A stretch of 20,056 nt of DNA. It comes from UBA6115 sp964629345. GTDB lineage: Bacteria > Bacillota > Clostridia > Christensenellales > Aristaeellaceae. Positions 7,302 to 14,646 of the stretch are shown here, piece by piece. A program made the translations under genes and the position numbers. Below the pieces are notes generated by a model. It was given only the letters and a program-made list of their open reading frames with translations. It was not told where the DNA came from and did no database searches. Numbering within the stretch: position 1 is the stretch's first letter; each line of letters begins with the position of its first letter. The stretch is taken from NCBI GenBank assembly GCA_964629345.1, contig CAZVSG010000036.1, positions 1-20,056 of the forward strand, in the 5' to 3' direction.

Positions 7302-9824
7302 TTATGCCTGCTGCGCGGGCTTGACGCTTGGGTTGATCACGCCTTTTTCCACCAGGCTGATGAACGCAAGTCCGATCTTCGGATCAAACTGTGTGCCCAG
7401 GTTCCTCCTGATTTCATCCAGCGCGTCGCTGACGCTCAGGGCGGTTTTGTAACTCCTGTTCGTCGTCATCGCGTCAAAGGAATCCGCGATGCACAGGCAG
7501 CGCGCGGAAATGGGGATGTCCTCGCCGGAAAGACCCCGCGGGTAGCCCTTTCCGTCCCACCGCTCATGATGGCCGTACACCGCCGGGACCACGTAATCCA
7601 GGCTGGGCAGGTACCTGAGCATCGACACGGACGCCTCCGCGTGCTGGCGCATGATGGCATACTCGTCGTTCGTCAGCCTGCCCTGCTTGCCAAGGATATT
7701 TTCGGGGATACCGATCTTTCCGACATCGTGCAGCAGCCCTGCCTGCCGGATGATTTCGACGTGCTCTGAGTCCAGCCCGATGCTCTCGGCCAGCCGGGCG
7801 GAATAGACGGAGACGTTCTGGGAATGCTGGTAGGTGTAATGGTCCTTGACGTCGATCGCCGCTGTGAGCGCGTAGATGGTCTGGGCGCATTGCTCGTCAA
7901 ACCGGATGGATTCGGGTGTTGAGGAAAGATTGGTTGCCACCGAGCTGTACAGCTGCGTACGGTTCTTGCCGTTCTTCTTGGCGGCATAGACGGCGATGCT
8001 GGCATAGCTCATCGTTTCGTCCAGGTTGTTGCTTGAAACGGGATAGGTGCAGATGCCGGCCGAGATTGTCAGGTGGCGGTATTTCTGTTCGCGGTCCCTT
8101 TCGATGTAGTCCTTCAGCATGCCGCGCGCCTGTTCGACGATGCCGATGGCTTCCGCCGCGTCCCTGAAGGGCAGGGAGAGGATGAATTCCTTCCCGCTGA
8201 AACGCGCCGCGCAGCTGCGATCCCCGATGACCGTCCGCAGGATCCCGGAGAAATCCTGCAGCACGCGGTCGCCCTGCCAGGAGCCGTAGAGCTCGTTGTA
8301 CAGCCGGAAATCATCCAGGCTGATGATGACGATGGAAAAGGCGTGCATGCGGGACTGCTCAAACTGCTTCTTCGCCAGCTCCATGAAATAGCGGCGGTTG
8401 TACAGCCCCGTCAGGGCATCGACGTGCGCTTCCTCCTGAATGGCGGCGTAGAGCATCGCGTTTTTCGCCGCGATGGACACGATCGCCCCTGCCGACTCAA
8501 GGAAGGTGATCTCGCCCGGCGTGTAATTCCTGTTGCGCTCCTGATCGGCCAACAGCGCGATGGCAAGCAGGTTCCCGCCCTCCGCGATGGGGAGGATGAG
8601 TTTGATGTGGTTCCTTCTCAGGGCGTCCTTTTCCGATTCCCACATCGCGATGTAATGCTTTGTCCGCGTGAAGTCCCGGTAGGAAACGGACAGGTTGTCC
8701 TTCTGCAGCCAGTCGATCAGCGGGCTGTCCCTGTGGATGGCAATCCCGTCCGAGGAGACCGGCCTGGTGCTGGCCTTTGTCTGATAATCCCCTTTTTCTT
8801 CGCGGACAAGGACATAGGCCATGTCGCAGTCCAGGTTGCGCTCGATCAGGTCGCAGAAGGTTTTCAGGATCTGCTGGCTGTCCAGCGTCTCATTGATGTT
8901 CCGGCTGAACAGGCGCAGCTCCTCTTCCCTGGATGCGTTGCTTTTATTGAAGAGAACGTACATCAGCTTCCGGATGATGTTGTAGACGAGCACCGTCACA
9001 ATGGACAGCAGCACCGCGAACACGATGGGCTTCTGGCTCAGATACTCCGGGAAAAGATGATCGTATGCCGATTCAAGCGACGGATAGGTAAGGGCCATCA
9101 CCGCCGTCATGATGATGACGGCAGAGAGGTACATCGGTCCCCGCGAAGCGATCATCCTGAAGGTGATCAGGCGTTTTTTGTACAGGGCGTAGAACAGGAA
9201 CAGCGCGTTGATTCCGCAGGCCAGCGGATCGATGGGGAAGGAGCCGAAGGCCGGCAGCAGGGATGCGGCCAGCCCGAAAAACAGGAAACCGGTGCCGATG
9301 AAGAAGGGCATGAAAGTGCCCAACAGCAGGCCCTGGTACTTGATGCTGTGGTGGATCAGGTAGAAGGAGAGCACGATGGTCACGATGCCGAGGATGAACG
9401 GCATAAGCGCCCAGTTGCTGACCTCATAGACAAAGCTGCGGGTCCCGTTCTCTGACAGGACGGTCGGCGACTTGATGAAGGCTCCGCTGACCGACAGGAC
9501 CGCCATGGCCAGCCAGCTGATCCCCAGGACCATGTGGGTGAAACTGGCTTTCCTGCCGGTGTACTGCTGGAGGAAGTTATAGATCAGGAAGGGCACAAAG
9601 AAGATGCCGAGGATGGACACATTGAACCAGAACGCGACCCCGGGGTACAGCATGGCGCGCATCCCCGCCGAGCCGCCGGACCAGGCGGAAAAGGAGATCA
9701 CCAGCATCATGAACGCGTAGATGAGCTTGTTTTTCTTCGCGCTGACGCAGATGAGCAGCAGGAAGAGGTTGAGCAGCATCGCAGCGCCGGGGATCGCGAC
9801 AAAGAGGACGCTGTTTACTGCCAT
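7302..9824 (-). CDS. 7TM-GAF-GGDEF(degenerate)-HD-GYP signalling protein
   Basis: The 840-residue protein starts with seven to eight membrane helices (about 1-280) that resemble the 7TM sensor region found before some histidine kinases (HisKA_7TM type). A GAF domain (about 295-460) and a GGDEF domain (about 465-620) follow, the latter starting ALTGLYNRRYF but with the signature reduced to SGKEF (near 543). Last comes an HD-GYP domain (about 648-810) with intact HDVGK (near 698) and HHERWDGKGYP. It is therefore expected to degrade c-di-GMP rather than make it, under control of a membrane-sensed ligand. The start at 9824 is chosen because GGGGGG lies just upstream and it overlaps the end of the GH3 gene by ten bases, which points to coupled translation. 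It is the last gene of a four-gene operon. Confidence 0.9.
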   Translation of the reverse strand: MAVNSVLFVAIPGAAMLLNLFLLLICVSAKKNKLIYAFMMLVISFSAWSGGSAGMRAMLYPGVAFWFNVSILGIFFVPFLIYNFLQQYTGRKASFTHMVLGISWLAMAVLSVSGAFIKSPTVLSENGTRSFVYEVSNWALMPFILGIVTIVLSFYLIHHSIKYQGLLLGTFMPFFIGTGFLFFGLAASLLPAFGSFPIDPLACGINALFLFYALYKKRLITFRMIASRGPMYLSAVIIMTAVMALTYPSLESAYDHLFPEYLSQKPIVFAVLLSIVTVLVYNIIRKLMYVLFNKSNASREEELRLFSRNINETLDSQQILKTFCDLIERNLDCDMAYVLVREEKGDYQTKASTRPVSSDGIAIHRDSPLIDWLQKDNLSVSYRDFTRTKHYIAMWESEKDALRRNHIKLILPIAEGGNLLAIALLADQERNRNYTPGEITFLESAGAIVSIAAKNAMLYAAIQEEAHVDALTGLYNRRYFMELAKKQFEQSRMHAFSIVIISLDDFRLYNELYGSWQGDRVLQDFSGILRTVIGDRSCAARFSGKEFILSLPFRDAAEAIGIVEQARGMLKDYIERDREQKYRHLTISAGICTYPVSSNNLDETMSYASIAVYAAKKNGKNRTQLYSSVATNLSSTPESIRFDEQCAQTIYALTAAIDVKDHYTYQHSQNVSVYSARLAESIGLDSEHVEIIRQAGLLHDVGKIGIPENILGKQGRLTNDEYAIMRQHAEASVSMLRYLPSLDYVVPAVYGHHERWDGKGYPRGLSGEDIPISARCLCIADSFDAMTTNRSYKTALSVSDALDEIRRNLGTQFDPKIGLAFISLVEKGVINPSVKPAQQA

Positions 9825-11550
9825 GGGTTGATCCCCCCGTTTTTCGCAAGACCGCACAGGCCGCGGAAGTCCATTACGTCGGACGCGGGCGGGTTGACGC
9901 CATGCAGCGGATACCCCCTCAGCTCGCAAAACGCGCGGAAGGAGCCGCTTTTGACCACGGTGACCTTCAGGGGATCCATGTGGATGAGTTTTTTCAGGTT
10001 GGTGTAGTCCTGGTCATAGTAGCGGAAATAGACGCTCAGATGCTCCTTGATGATGTCCGCCGCCACGGCCTGGGTCGGCAGCGAGTCTTCCTCAAGTTCC
10101 ACGAACAGCTGAAGGAAGGCCTGCATCTCGCTGTTGTATTCCTTCAGGGCGGACCAGTTTTTGATCGGCAGGCGGGACATTTCGATGACCTTGCTGATCT
10201 CCTTGGCCGTGATCCGGGTAAAGCCTCCGATGTCGATCACGTTCGGGGTCCGGTCGATAAACTCAAACTGCGGGATGTCCAGGCCGTCCTGGGGATTGGT
10301 CAGGCGCAGGCAGCGGTAGACGTCCCCGACGCGGTAGCGCACAAAGGAGCCGCCCTTGAGCACGGTGATGACCAGCTCATACAGCTGGTTGGCGCTCAGC
10401 TCATTCATCAGGTAGGTGCGCGGGACGTAATCCGGTTCGGCAAGGCTGCGCCGCATCTCTTTCTCGGGGATGAACTCATAGAAACAGGCATCGGGGAACA
10501 GCACCATCCCGTTGCGGCTCCAGGTCTCAGTGCCGATCAGGGTCGGCTCCGTCCCTCCCGCGAGTTCCATCGGCCTTTTCCCCCAGCATCTCTCCAGCTC
10601 GGGCTTGTACAGGGTCGAATCATTGCCGATGCACACGAAGGCGTCCAGTTTGAAGATGTCCCGGGGCAGCATGGGCACGCCGTCCCTCCGGCTGCGGTAG
10701 CGGGCGTGGAGGAGCCGGTACAGCATCACCGGGCTGATGCCCGAGAGCCGCTGCAGCCCGCCGCCTGACCCGGCNNNNNNNNNNCACCTACGTCTTGCTG
10801 TACCGCAAGCTCCGCAGGACGACCGCGGCCGCGCCGGGCGCCGGGCCGGCGGAGCCGCTGCAGCCCGCCGCCTGACCCGGCCCCGTTCAGTAGGTTTTGA
10901 CTGATGTAGAACAGGATGCTGCTCATGCCGAAGAACTGGTCCATGCCCTGCCTGACCGCCATCTCGAATCCCCGGGCCATCTGCTGGCTGAAGGACAGGG
11001 TGACCGCTTCCCTGAGGGGAGGCATGAAGCGGAAATCGATCTCCCCTTTCATCAGCTCCGGGAAAAGCCCGGAGGCATAGGGCATCGGCGCCAGGGTATA
11101 CAGTACCTTGCTGTGCGGCCTGACGCGGAAATGGCCCCTGCGCTCCGAGGTCGACAGCAGCATCGCGGACAGGAGGTTGTGGGTGTAGGCATCCAGCATC
11201 ATCTTTGAGTAGGGGGCGGTCTTTTTGGGATAATTGCCCCCCTCCCAGGTGGTCTCCAGCCATACGAGGGGCTCTGAGGGCAGTTCCTCTGACCGGCGCA
11301 TCAGCAGGGTGTCGGCGTAGTCCCCGTACGCGGTCAGCGGGACGGTCTGCCGGAACTCCTCCACGCTCCGGGGCACCTGGCCGCGCAGCAGCTGTTTGCC
11401 CAGCCTGCACCCGGACAGCAGGCCGATCTGCTCCATCAGCAGGCTGCTTTGGATCTTTGTATACTCAGTGATCGTCAGGTCAAGAAAGCCGCAGTACTCC
11501 TGCCAGATCGCCGCCGGCGTTTCCTTCCGGAGTTTTTCCACAAACTTCAT
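9815..11550 (-). CDS. GH3-family acyl-adenylating enzyme (interrupted by assembly gap)
   Basis: Two frames cover one GH3 protein: the N-terminal half (from ATG at 11550) and the C-terminal half (to the stop at 9815). Removing the 107 bases from 10745 to 10851 joins them in phase into 542 residues, a normal GH3 length. Visible GH3 features are the AGGTEPTLIGTET region where the family has its TEG motif, then FYEFIP, RYRVGDVYRCL, and a C-terminal domain with DQDYTNLKKL and VVKSGSFRAF. GH3 enzymes use ATP to activate a carboxylic acid and join it to an amino acid or similar acceptor. The usual serine/threonine/glycine-rich ATP loop is unusual here (ETTWEGGNYPKKTAPYS). The ATG overlaps the preceding stop as ATGA (11547-11550), and the gene end overlaps the next start by ten bases. 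The substrate is unknown. Confidence 0.85.
10745..10774. repeat. 30-bp direct repeat, copy 1, left of N gap
   Basis: This 30-base sequence, beginning GAGCCGCTGCAG, is identical to 10852-10881 and ends exactly at the first N. Both copies encode AGSGGGLQRL on the minus strand in the frame of their own GH3 half, as expected when the overlapping ends of two contigs were not merged. Confidence 0.85.
10775..10784. other. Scaffold gap (10 N) inside the GH3 gene
   Basis: Ten Ns separate the first copy of a 30-bp repeat from 67 bases (10785-10851) that do not fit the GH3 frame, followed by the second copy. The 67 bases are very GC-rich, and on the plus strand they read as an open frame ending at the TGA inside the repeat. 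They may be a chimeric contig end. Confidence 0.9.
10852..10881. repeat. 30-bp direct repeat, copy 2
   Basis: This is the second copy of the repeat at 10745-10774, offset by 107 bases. The offset is not a multiple of three, and it accounts exactly for the shift between the two GH3 reading frames. Confidence 0.85.
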
Positions 11551-12125
11551 TGCCTGACCTGCTTTTTTGTTTCTTTTCCGACAGCGCGGGAGATGCTTCG
11601 GGCCGTGGGGATCAGGAAGGGCGTGCTCTTCCGGTATTCCTCATAGCCCGGGATGGTTTTGGGAAAGATCTCCCGGTCCTGATACCAGACGTAGAGGAGA
11701 TTGAGCGATGACGCCAAACCCGCCGCCGCAAGCAGCGCCCAGTTCGCGGCCCCAAGGGCCAGCGACAGCGAGAACAGGGGAAACCAGAGGGCGCCCGGAT
11801 GCCTGCACAGGGCGTACATGCCGCTTTCCACCAGCCGTTCAGGCCTGTCTCCCCGCAGGTAGGTGTCCCCTGCCGGCAGCGCGGAAAAGAGGGCAGCGTA
11901 CTCCAGCGCCGCCGAAACCAGGGCAAGCAGCAGGAAGAAGGCCTTCAGCAGGGGGGCAGCCTGGAAACGGGGGCCGTTGACCGCGGCGGTGACGCCGGCC
12001 GCGGCCAGGACCGCGATACCGGACAGGAACAGCGCTTTGCCCTGCTTCCGGCGCCCCGCGAGCTTCCGACGGTCTGACAGGAACATCAGCCCGAAGGCGG
12101 GGAGGACCAGCAGGAGGGAGATCAT
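11547..12125 (-). CDS. Isoprenylcysteine-methyltransferase-like membrane protein
   Basis: The 192-residue product has four or five membrane helices and the C-terminal pattern of the ICMT/PEMT superfamily of membrane methyltransferases: LVESGMYALCRHPG (RHP at 108-110) and later YQDREIFPKTIPGYEEYRKS followed by PFLIP. Members use S-adenosylmethionine to methylate lipids or carboxyl groups within the membrane; bacterial members are mostly uncharacterised, so the substrate is not known. The ATG at 12125 overlaps the degV stop as ATGA (12122-12125), and its own stop overlaps the GH3 start in the same way, so it is the second gene of the coupled operon. A longer frame to 12218 exists but overlaps degV fully and has no starting signal. 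Confidence 0.8.
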   Translation of the reverse strand: MISLLLVLPAFGLMFLSDRRKLAGRRKQGKALFLSGIAVLAAAGVTAAVNGPRFQAAPLLKAFFLLLALVSAALEYAALFSALPAGDTYLRGDRPERLVESGMYALCRHPGALWFPLFSLSLALGAANWALLAAAGLASSLNLLYVWYQDREIFPKTIPGYEEYRKSTPFLIPTARSISRAVGKETKKQVRQ

Positions 12126-12974
12126 TCCATGAACGCGATGCCGATCGTGCCTTCGCCGGCGTAGATGCCGATCGCGGGACCGATCCAGTCCACATGGACG
12201 TCGGCCTGGGGATCGCAATCAAGCACCTGCTCTTTCAAACGCTGCGCGTCCGGCTCATTGTCGGCATGGTAGATGAGCACCTTTCCGCCTCTGCGCGCGC
12301 TTTTCCTGTAGTATTGCCTCAGGTGCAGGACCGCCTTCCCAAAGCTGTGCATCAGCCGGGCTTCCTTGATGGTCCCCTCGCGGAAAGCCAGGATCGGATG
12401 GATGCCAAGCAGATCGGCGGCCAGGCATTTGATTTCCCCGACGCGGCCGCCCTTTTTTGCGTTCTTCAGGGAACGCATGACGAAAAAGACCTTGACCTTC
12501 TCTTTGATGAGATCCAGGTGCTTGATGATCTCCTGCGCGGACTTCCCCTCCCCGGCCATTTTTGCTGCCTCCAGCACCATGAGTGTCTGTCCGCAGGAAA
12601 CCTGTGCGGAATCATACACGTGGATGCGGGGGCCAAAGCCCTCCTCCGCCAGTGTCCTGGCCGCCGCNNNNNNNNNNTGCCGTTGAATAGGAGCCGGACA
12701 TGATGGACGTGACGGTGATGCAGAGGATCTCGTCATATGACTGCGCTGTTCTGAAGCAGTCCGTGTATATATATTCGTTGGGGTGGGAGGTCCCGGGCAG
12801 TTCATCCATTCCGCGCATCATGCCGTACATGGCCGGCGGATCGATGTCGATGGTGCAGAAATACTCTTTTCCTTTGACGATCACGATATCCGGAACGATC
12901 CCGATATTGTATTGCTGTGCATAGCATGAAGGCAAATCGGACACGGAATTGGTAAAGACCTTGCAGTTGCCCAT
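12122..12974 (-). CDS. DegV family fatty-acid-binding protein (contains assembly gap)
   Basis: Residues 1-99 lie before the N run and 181 residues after it, giving about 280 in all, the normal DegV size. Family marks are TNSVSDLP (8-15), GTSHPNEY (61-68), MSGSYSTA before the gap, and GGRVGEIKCLAADLLGIHPIL after it. DegV/FakB proteins bind a single fatty acid and hand it to partner enzymes, classically the kinase FakA. Two usual features differ: the first motif has N where D is common, and the last motif has YAGEG where H-x-GPG is common. The ATG at 12974 follows GAGGTGA with good spacing. It is the first gene of the four-gene operon, and no FakA kinase gene is in the window. Ten Ns break the frame, but the flanks fit if the true gap is a multiple of three, probably zero or three bases. 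Confidence 0.9.
12668..12677. other. Scaffold gap (10 N) inside degV
   Basis: The codons end cleanly on each side of the gap (GCA before it, GCG after it, minus strand). Alignment by eye to the family pattern SGTYxSAxxAA suggests that zero or one residue is missing, so ten Ns are a placeholder and not a measured length. Confidence 0.85.
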
Positions 12975-13031
12975 CTCTCACCTCAACGAGCGTGTCTTGG
13001 ATGTTTAAAGCAGTTTCGGACATCATCATAA

Positions 13032-13041
13032 TACAATTGTA
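13032..13041. promoter_or_regulatory. Palindrome TACAATTGTA at the degV operon start
   Basis: A perfect 10-bp palindrome, with partial symmetry beyond it (AATACAATTGTAAT with one mismatch), sits at the predicted transcription start of the degV operon. Position and symmetry suit a repressor site. The regulator is not identified. Confidence 0.35.
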
Positions 13042-13049
13042 ATGAAAAG

Positions 13050-13077
13050 TCTATACTTTTTTTACTTATTTTCACAA
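13050..13077 (-). promoter_or_regulatory. Probable promoter of the degV operon
   Basis: On the minus strand TTGTGA (13072-13077) and TATAGA (13050-13055) are 16 bases apart in an AT-rich stretch that contrasts with its surroundings. The start would be near 13043, about 70 nt before the degV ATG. A second -10-like TATTAT lies at 13028-13033 with a poorer -35. Confidence 0.5.
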
Positions 13078-13079
13078 TT

Positions 13080-13306
13080 TACCCAGTATTTTTGCGGTTT
13101 TTCGGGTCTGTGGGGAGAAAGAAACCGCCAGGACACGATCGAACGGGCGCCTGGCTGCCCGTCAGACCGTTTGCCGCAAGGCCTCAGCGCCGACTGAAGG
13201 CCGCCGTCAGACGGATGCTCCGTCCGCGCCTTGCTTCGCCGGCAGGGACAGGCGCGGAACCGCGCGGACAGCGCCAGGACCGGAACCCCCGCGCCATACC
13301 AGCCGG
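13080..13306. other. GC-rich intergenic stretch with several hairpins
   Basis: Between the stop of the GGDEF gene and the degV promoter no convincing gene is present. Small hairpins are dense: GACGGA/TCCGTC, GCGCGG/CCGCGC, and GCCAGG/CCTGGC (about 13127-13156), the last followed on the minus strand by GGTTTCTTTCT. That last one may terminate the GGDEF transcript, but its loop is long. An 82-codon frame starting at 13310 overlaps the GGDEF stop as ATGA, but its product is arginine/proline/serine-rich without any domain and is not accepted. Confidence 0.35.
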
Positions 13307-14404
13307 TCATCCGCGCATCCTCGCCAGCTTCTGTGTCTGCTTGTGGATGAACATCCTGCGGTCAGCTTCCGCCACTGCCTGCTCAATGCCGGTCTGCGTC
13401 TGGTCATACAGCGCCCGGCCGAAGGATACGAACGGAAGGTTCGGGTCCTGTTTCCTGGACGCCTCCATTTTTGCCTTGAACAGCTCCTCCGCGCTCCTCA
13501 GCGCGCTGTTGTCCGTGATTCTGCTCAGAACGCTGAACTCGTCGCCCCCGATCCGGTAGCACAGGCCGATCCTGCCGAAGGAGTCCTTCATGTTCCCGGC
13601 GATCGCCCTGAGGCACTCATCCCCGTACGGATGCCCGTACCTGTCGTTGGTCGCCTTGAGATCATCCACGTCCAGAATGAAGATGGTCGCGGATCCGTTT
13701 GCTCTGAGAACAGGCAGGCGGCGCTCATAGCTGCGCCTGTTTAAAAGGTTCGTCAGGACGTCATGCTTCTCCACCAGATCGCAGGTATAGGCATAGTACA
13801 TGATCATGGCCAGGGATACGCTGGTCCAGGTTGTATGGATGGATGGGAGCAGGAGCTGAACCGTCGTTCCGGAGAGTAAAAACAGGTAAAGCCAGTACAG
13901 GGTCGTCTGGTTCCTGTTTTGATAAACGCGGGTGACGTACATGGTCTGAATGAACAGATACAGCATGCCGGCTGCATAGGCAAGGATGAAGATGAAGAAC
14001 CACGGCCCCCTGAAATAGCTGCCGTCGGGCAGGACCGAGAAGATGAAGCCGAAGGCCGGCGACAGAACCGCGAACACCAGGTTGATCATCGCCGGGATCA
14101 GAAACAGGTACTTCCGCCTGATCAGCGGATCGCCGAACGCTGTCCCGATGGCGATGGGCACAATGGGGCTCAGGGAGAAGCCGATGATGTTGAAGACGGT
14201 CTGCGCCATGACGGCGGCCGCATCCGGGTATGCGGTGAAGGTCGTCCCCAATTCAGCGGCAATGACAAGGCCGATGCACAGGAGGGCAGCAAGAAAATGC
14301 CTGCGCACCTTCATATCAAGCAGGTCGTTGTGATGAACCATATAGCTGAGCACGGCCGTGGCCATGATATTGACAATGCCGATCGCCAGATAATTCTGCA
14401 ACAT
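13307..14404 (-). CDS. Membrane diguanylate cyclase (GGDEF)
   Basis: The 365-residue product has about seven or eight membrane helices in its first 190 residues. A GGDEF domain follows (about 210-360) with all main marks: HDVLTNLLNRRSYE, FILDVDDLKATNDRYGH and YRIGGDEF (near 284-290). It should make c-di-GMP from two GTP at the inner membrane face. No RxxD inhibitory site is seen in the usual place before the signature, so product inhibition may be absent. The start at 14404 was chosen because membrane helix 1 begins directly after it and GGAA lies nine bases upstream; a longer frame starts at 14470 without a ribosome binding site. It is the only GGDEF protein here with an intact signature, and it sits just upstream of the operon that encodes an HD-GYP hydrolase. 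Its membrane part is not a recognised sensor type. Confidence 0.88.
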   Translation of the reverse strand: MLQNYLAIGIVNIMATAVLSYMVHHNDLLDMKVRRHFLAALLCIGLVIAAELGTTFTAYPDAAAVMAQTVFNIIGFSLSPIVPIAIGTAFGDPLIRRKYLFLIPAMINLVFAVLSPAFGFIFSVLPDGSYFRGPWFFIFILAYAAGMLYLFIQTMYVTRVYQNRNQTTLYWLYLFLLSGTTVQLLLPSIHTTWTSVSLAMIMYYAYTCDLVEKHDVLTNLLNRRSYERRLPVLRANGSATIFILDVDDLKATNDRYGHPYGDECLRAIAGNMKDSFGRIGLCYRIGGDEFSVLSRITDNSALRSAEELFKAKMEASRKQDPNLPFVSFGRALYDQTQTGIEQAVAEADRRMFIHKQTQKLARMRG

Positions 14405-14494
14405 CAAACTGATTTCCGTATCCCTTGCTTTCTCTGGATCCCGCGCCACAGGCCTGCTGATAGCGCACATGCGGCTGCGGCTGATCCGCCATGG

Positions 14495-14524
14495 ATTATC
14501 GCACAGATCGCACAGTCCTTACAA
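14495..14524 (-). promoter_or_regulatory. Probable promoter of the GGDEF gene
   Basis: On the minus strand TTGTAA (14519-14524) and GATAAT (14495-14500) are 18 bases apart. A start near 14488 would give a leader of about 84 nt to the ATG at 14404. Confidence 0.45.
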
Positions 14525-14572
14525 TTGCTGAAACGGACAGAAGACGGCGGTGAAGGGCTGATGTCAAAAAAG

Positions 14573-14584
14573 GAACAATTGTTT
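14573..14584. promoter_or_regulatory. Second, imperfect LexA-type box
   Basis: GAACAATTGTTT matches the GAAC-N4-GTTC pattern in all but the last base and overlaps the first bases of the -35 element of the repair operon. It is weaker than the box at 14620 and may be chance. Confidence 0.35.
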
Positions 14585-14611
14585 GCATGTTCCGGCAGGG
14601 TGTGGTATGAT
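14583..14611 (+). promoter_or_regulatory. Sigma-A promoter of the radical-SAM/DUF4130 operon
   Basis: TTGCAT (14583-14588) and TATGAT (14606-14611) are 17 bases apart. The start is expected near 14618, about 29 nt before the ATG. Confidence 0.65.
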
Positions 14612-14619
14612 CGGATAGA

Positions 14620-14631
14620 GAACGTACGTTC
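14620..14631. promoter_or_regulatory. LexA (DinR) SOS box
   Basis: GAACGTACGTTC is a perfect 12-bp palindrome that fits the gram-positive LexA consensus CGAACRNRYGTTYC at every inner position. It covers the predicted transcription start of the repair operon, an ideal place for a repressor. The identification is by pattern and position; no lexA gene is in the window. Confidence 0.7.
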
Positions 14632-14646
14632 GTTTATGGAGGCGGT

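Noticed and set aside
8073..9455. 460-codon plus-strand frame opposite the 7TM HD-GYP gene
   Set aside because: The opposite strand encodes well-known domains. This frame has low-complexity QEDG/RH composition and no ribosome binding site.
10785..10851. A real insertion or mobile element in the GH3 gene
   Set aside because: The 67 bases have no terminal inverted repeats or coding content of an element, and they lie between an N gap and a 30-base duplicate, which is typical of a contig-end artefact.
12802..13029. 75-codon frame overlapping the start of degV
   Set aside because: It lies in another frame of the degV leader and N-terminus, with no ribosome binding site and no domain.
13062..13310. 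82-codon minus-strand frame overlapping the GGDEF stop as ATGA
   Set aside because: The overlap and an AGGA seven bases upstream are tempting, but the product is a domainless mixture rich in R, S, P and G, and its end runs into the degV promoter.
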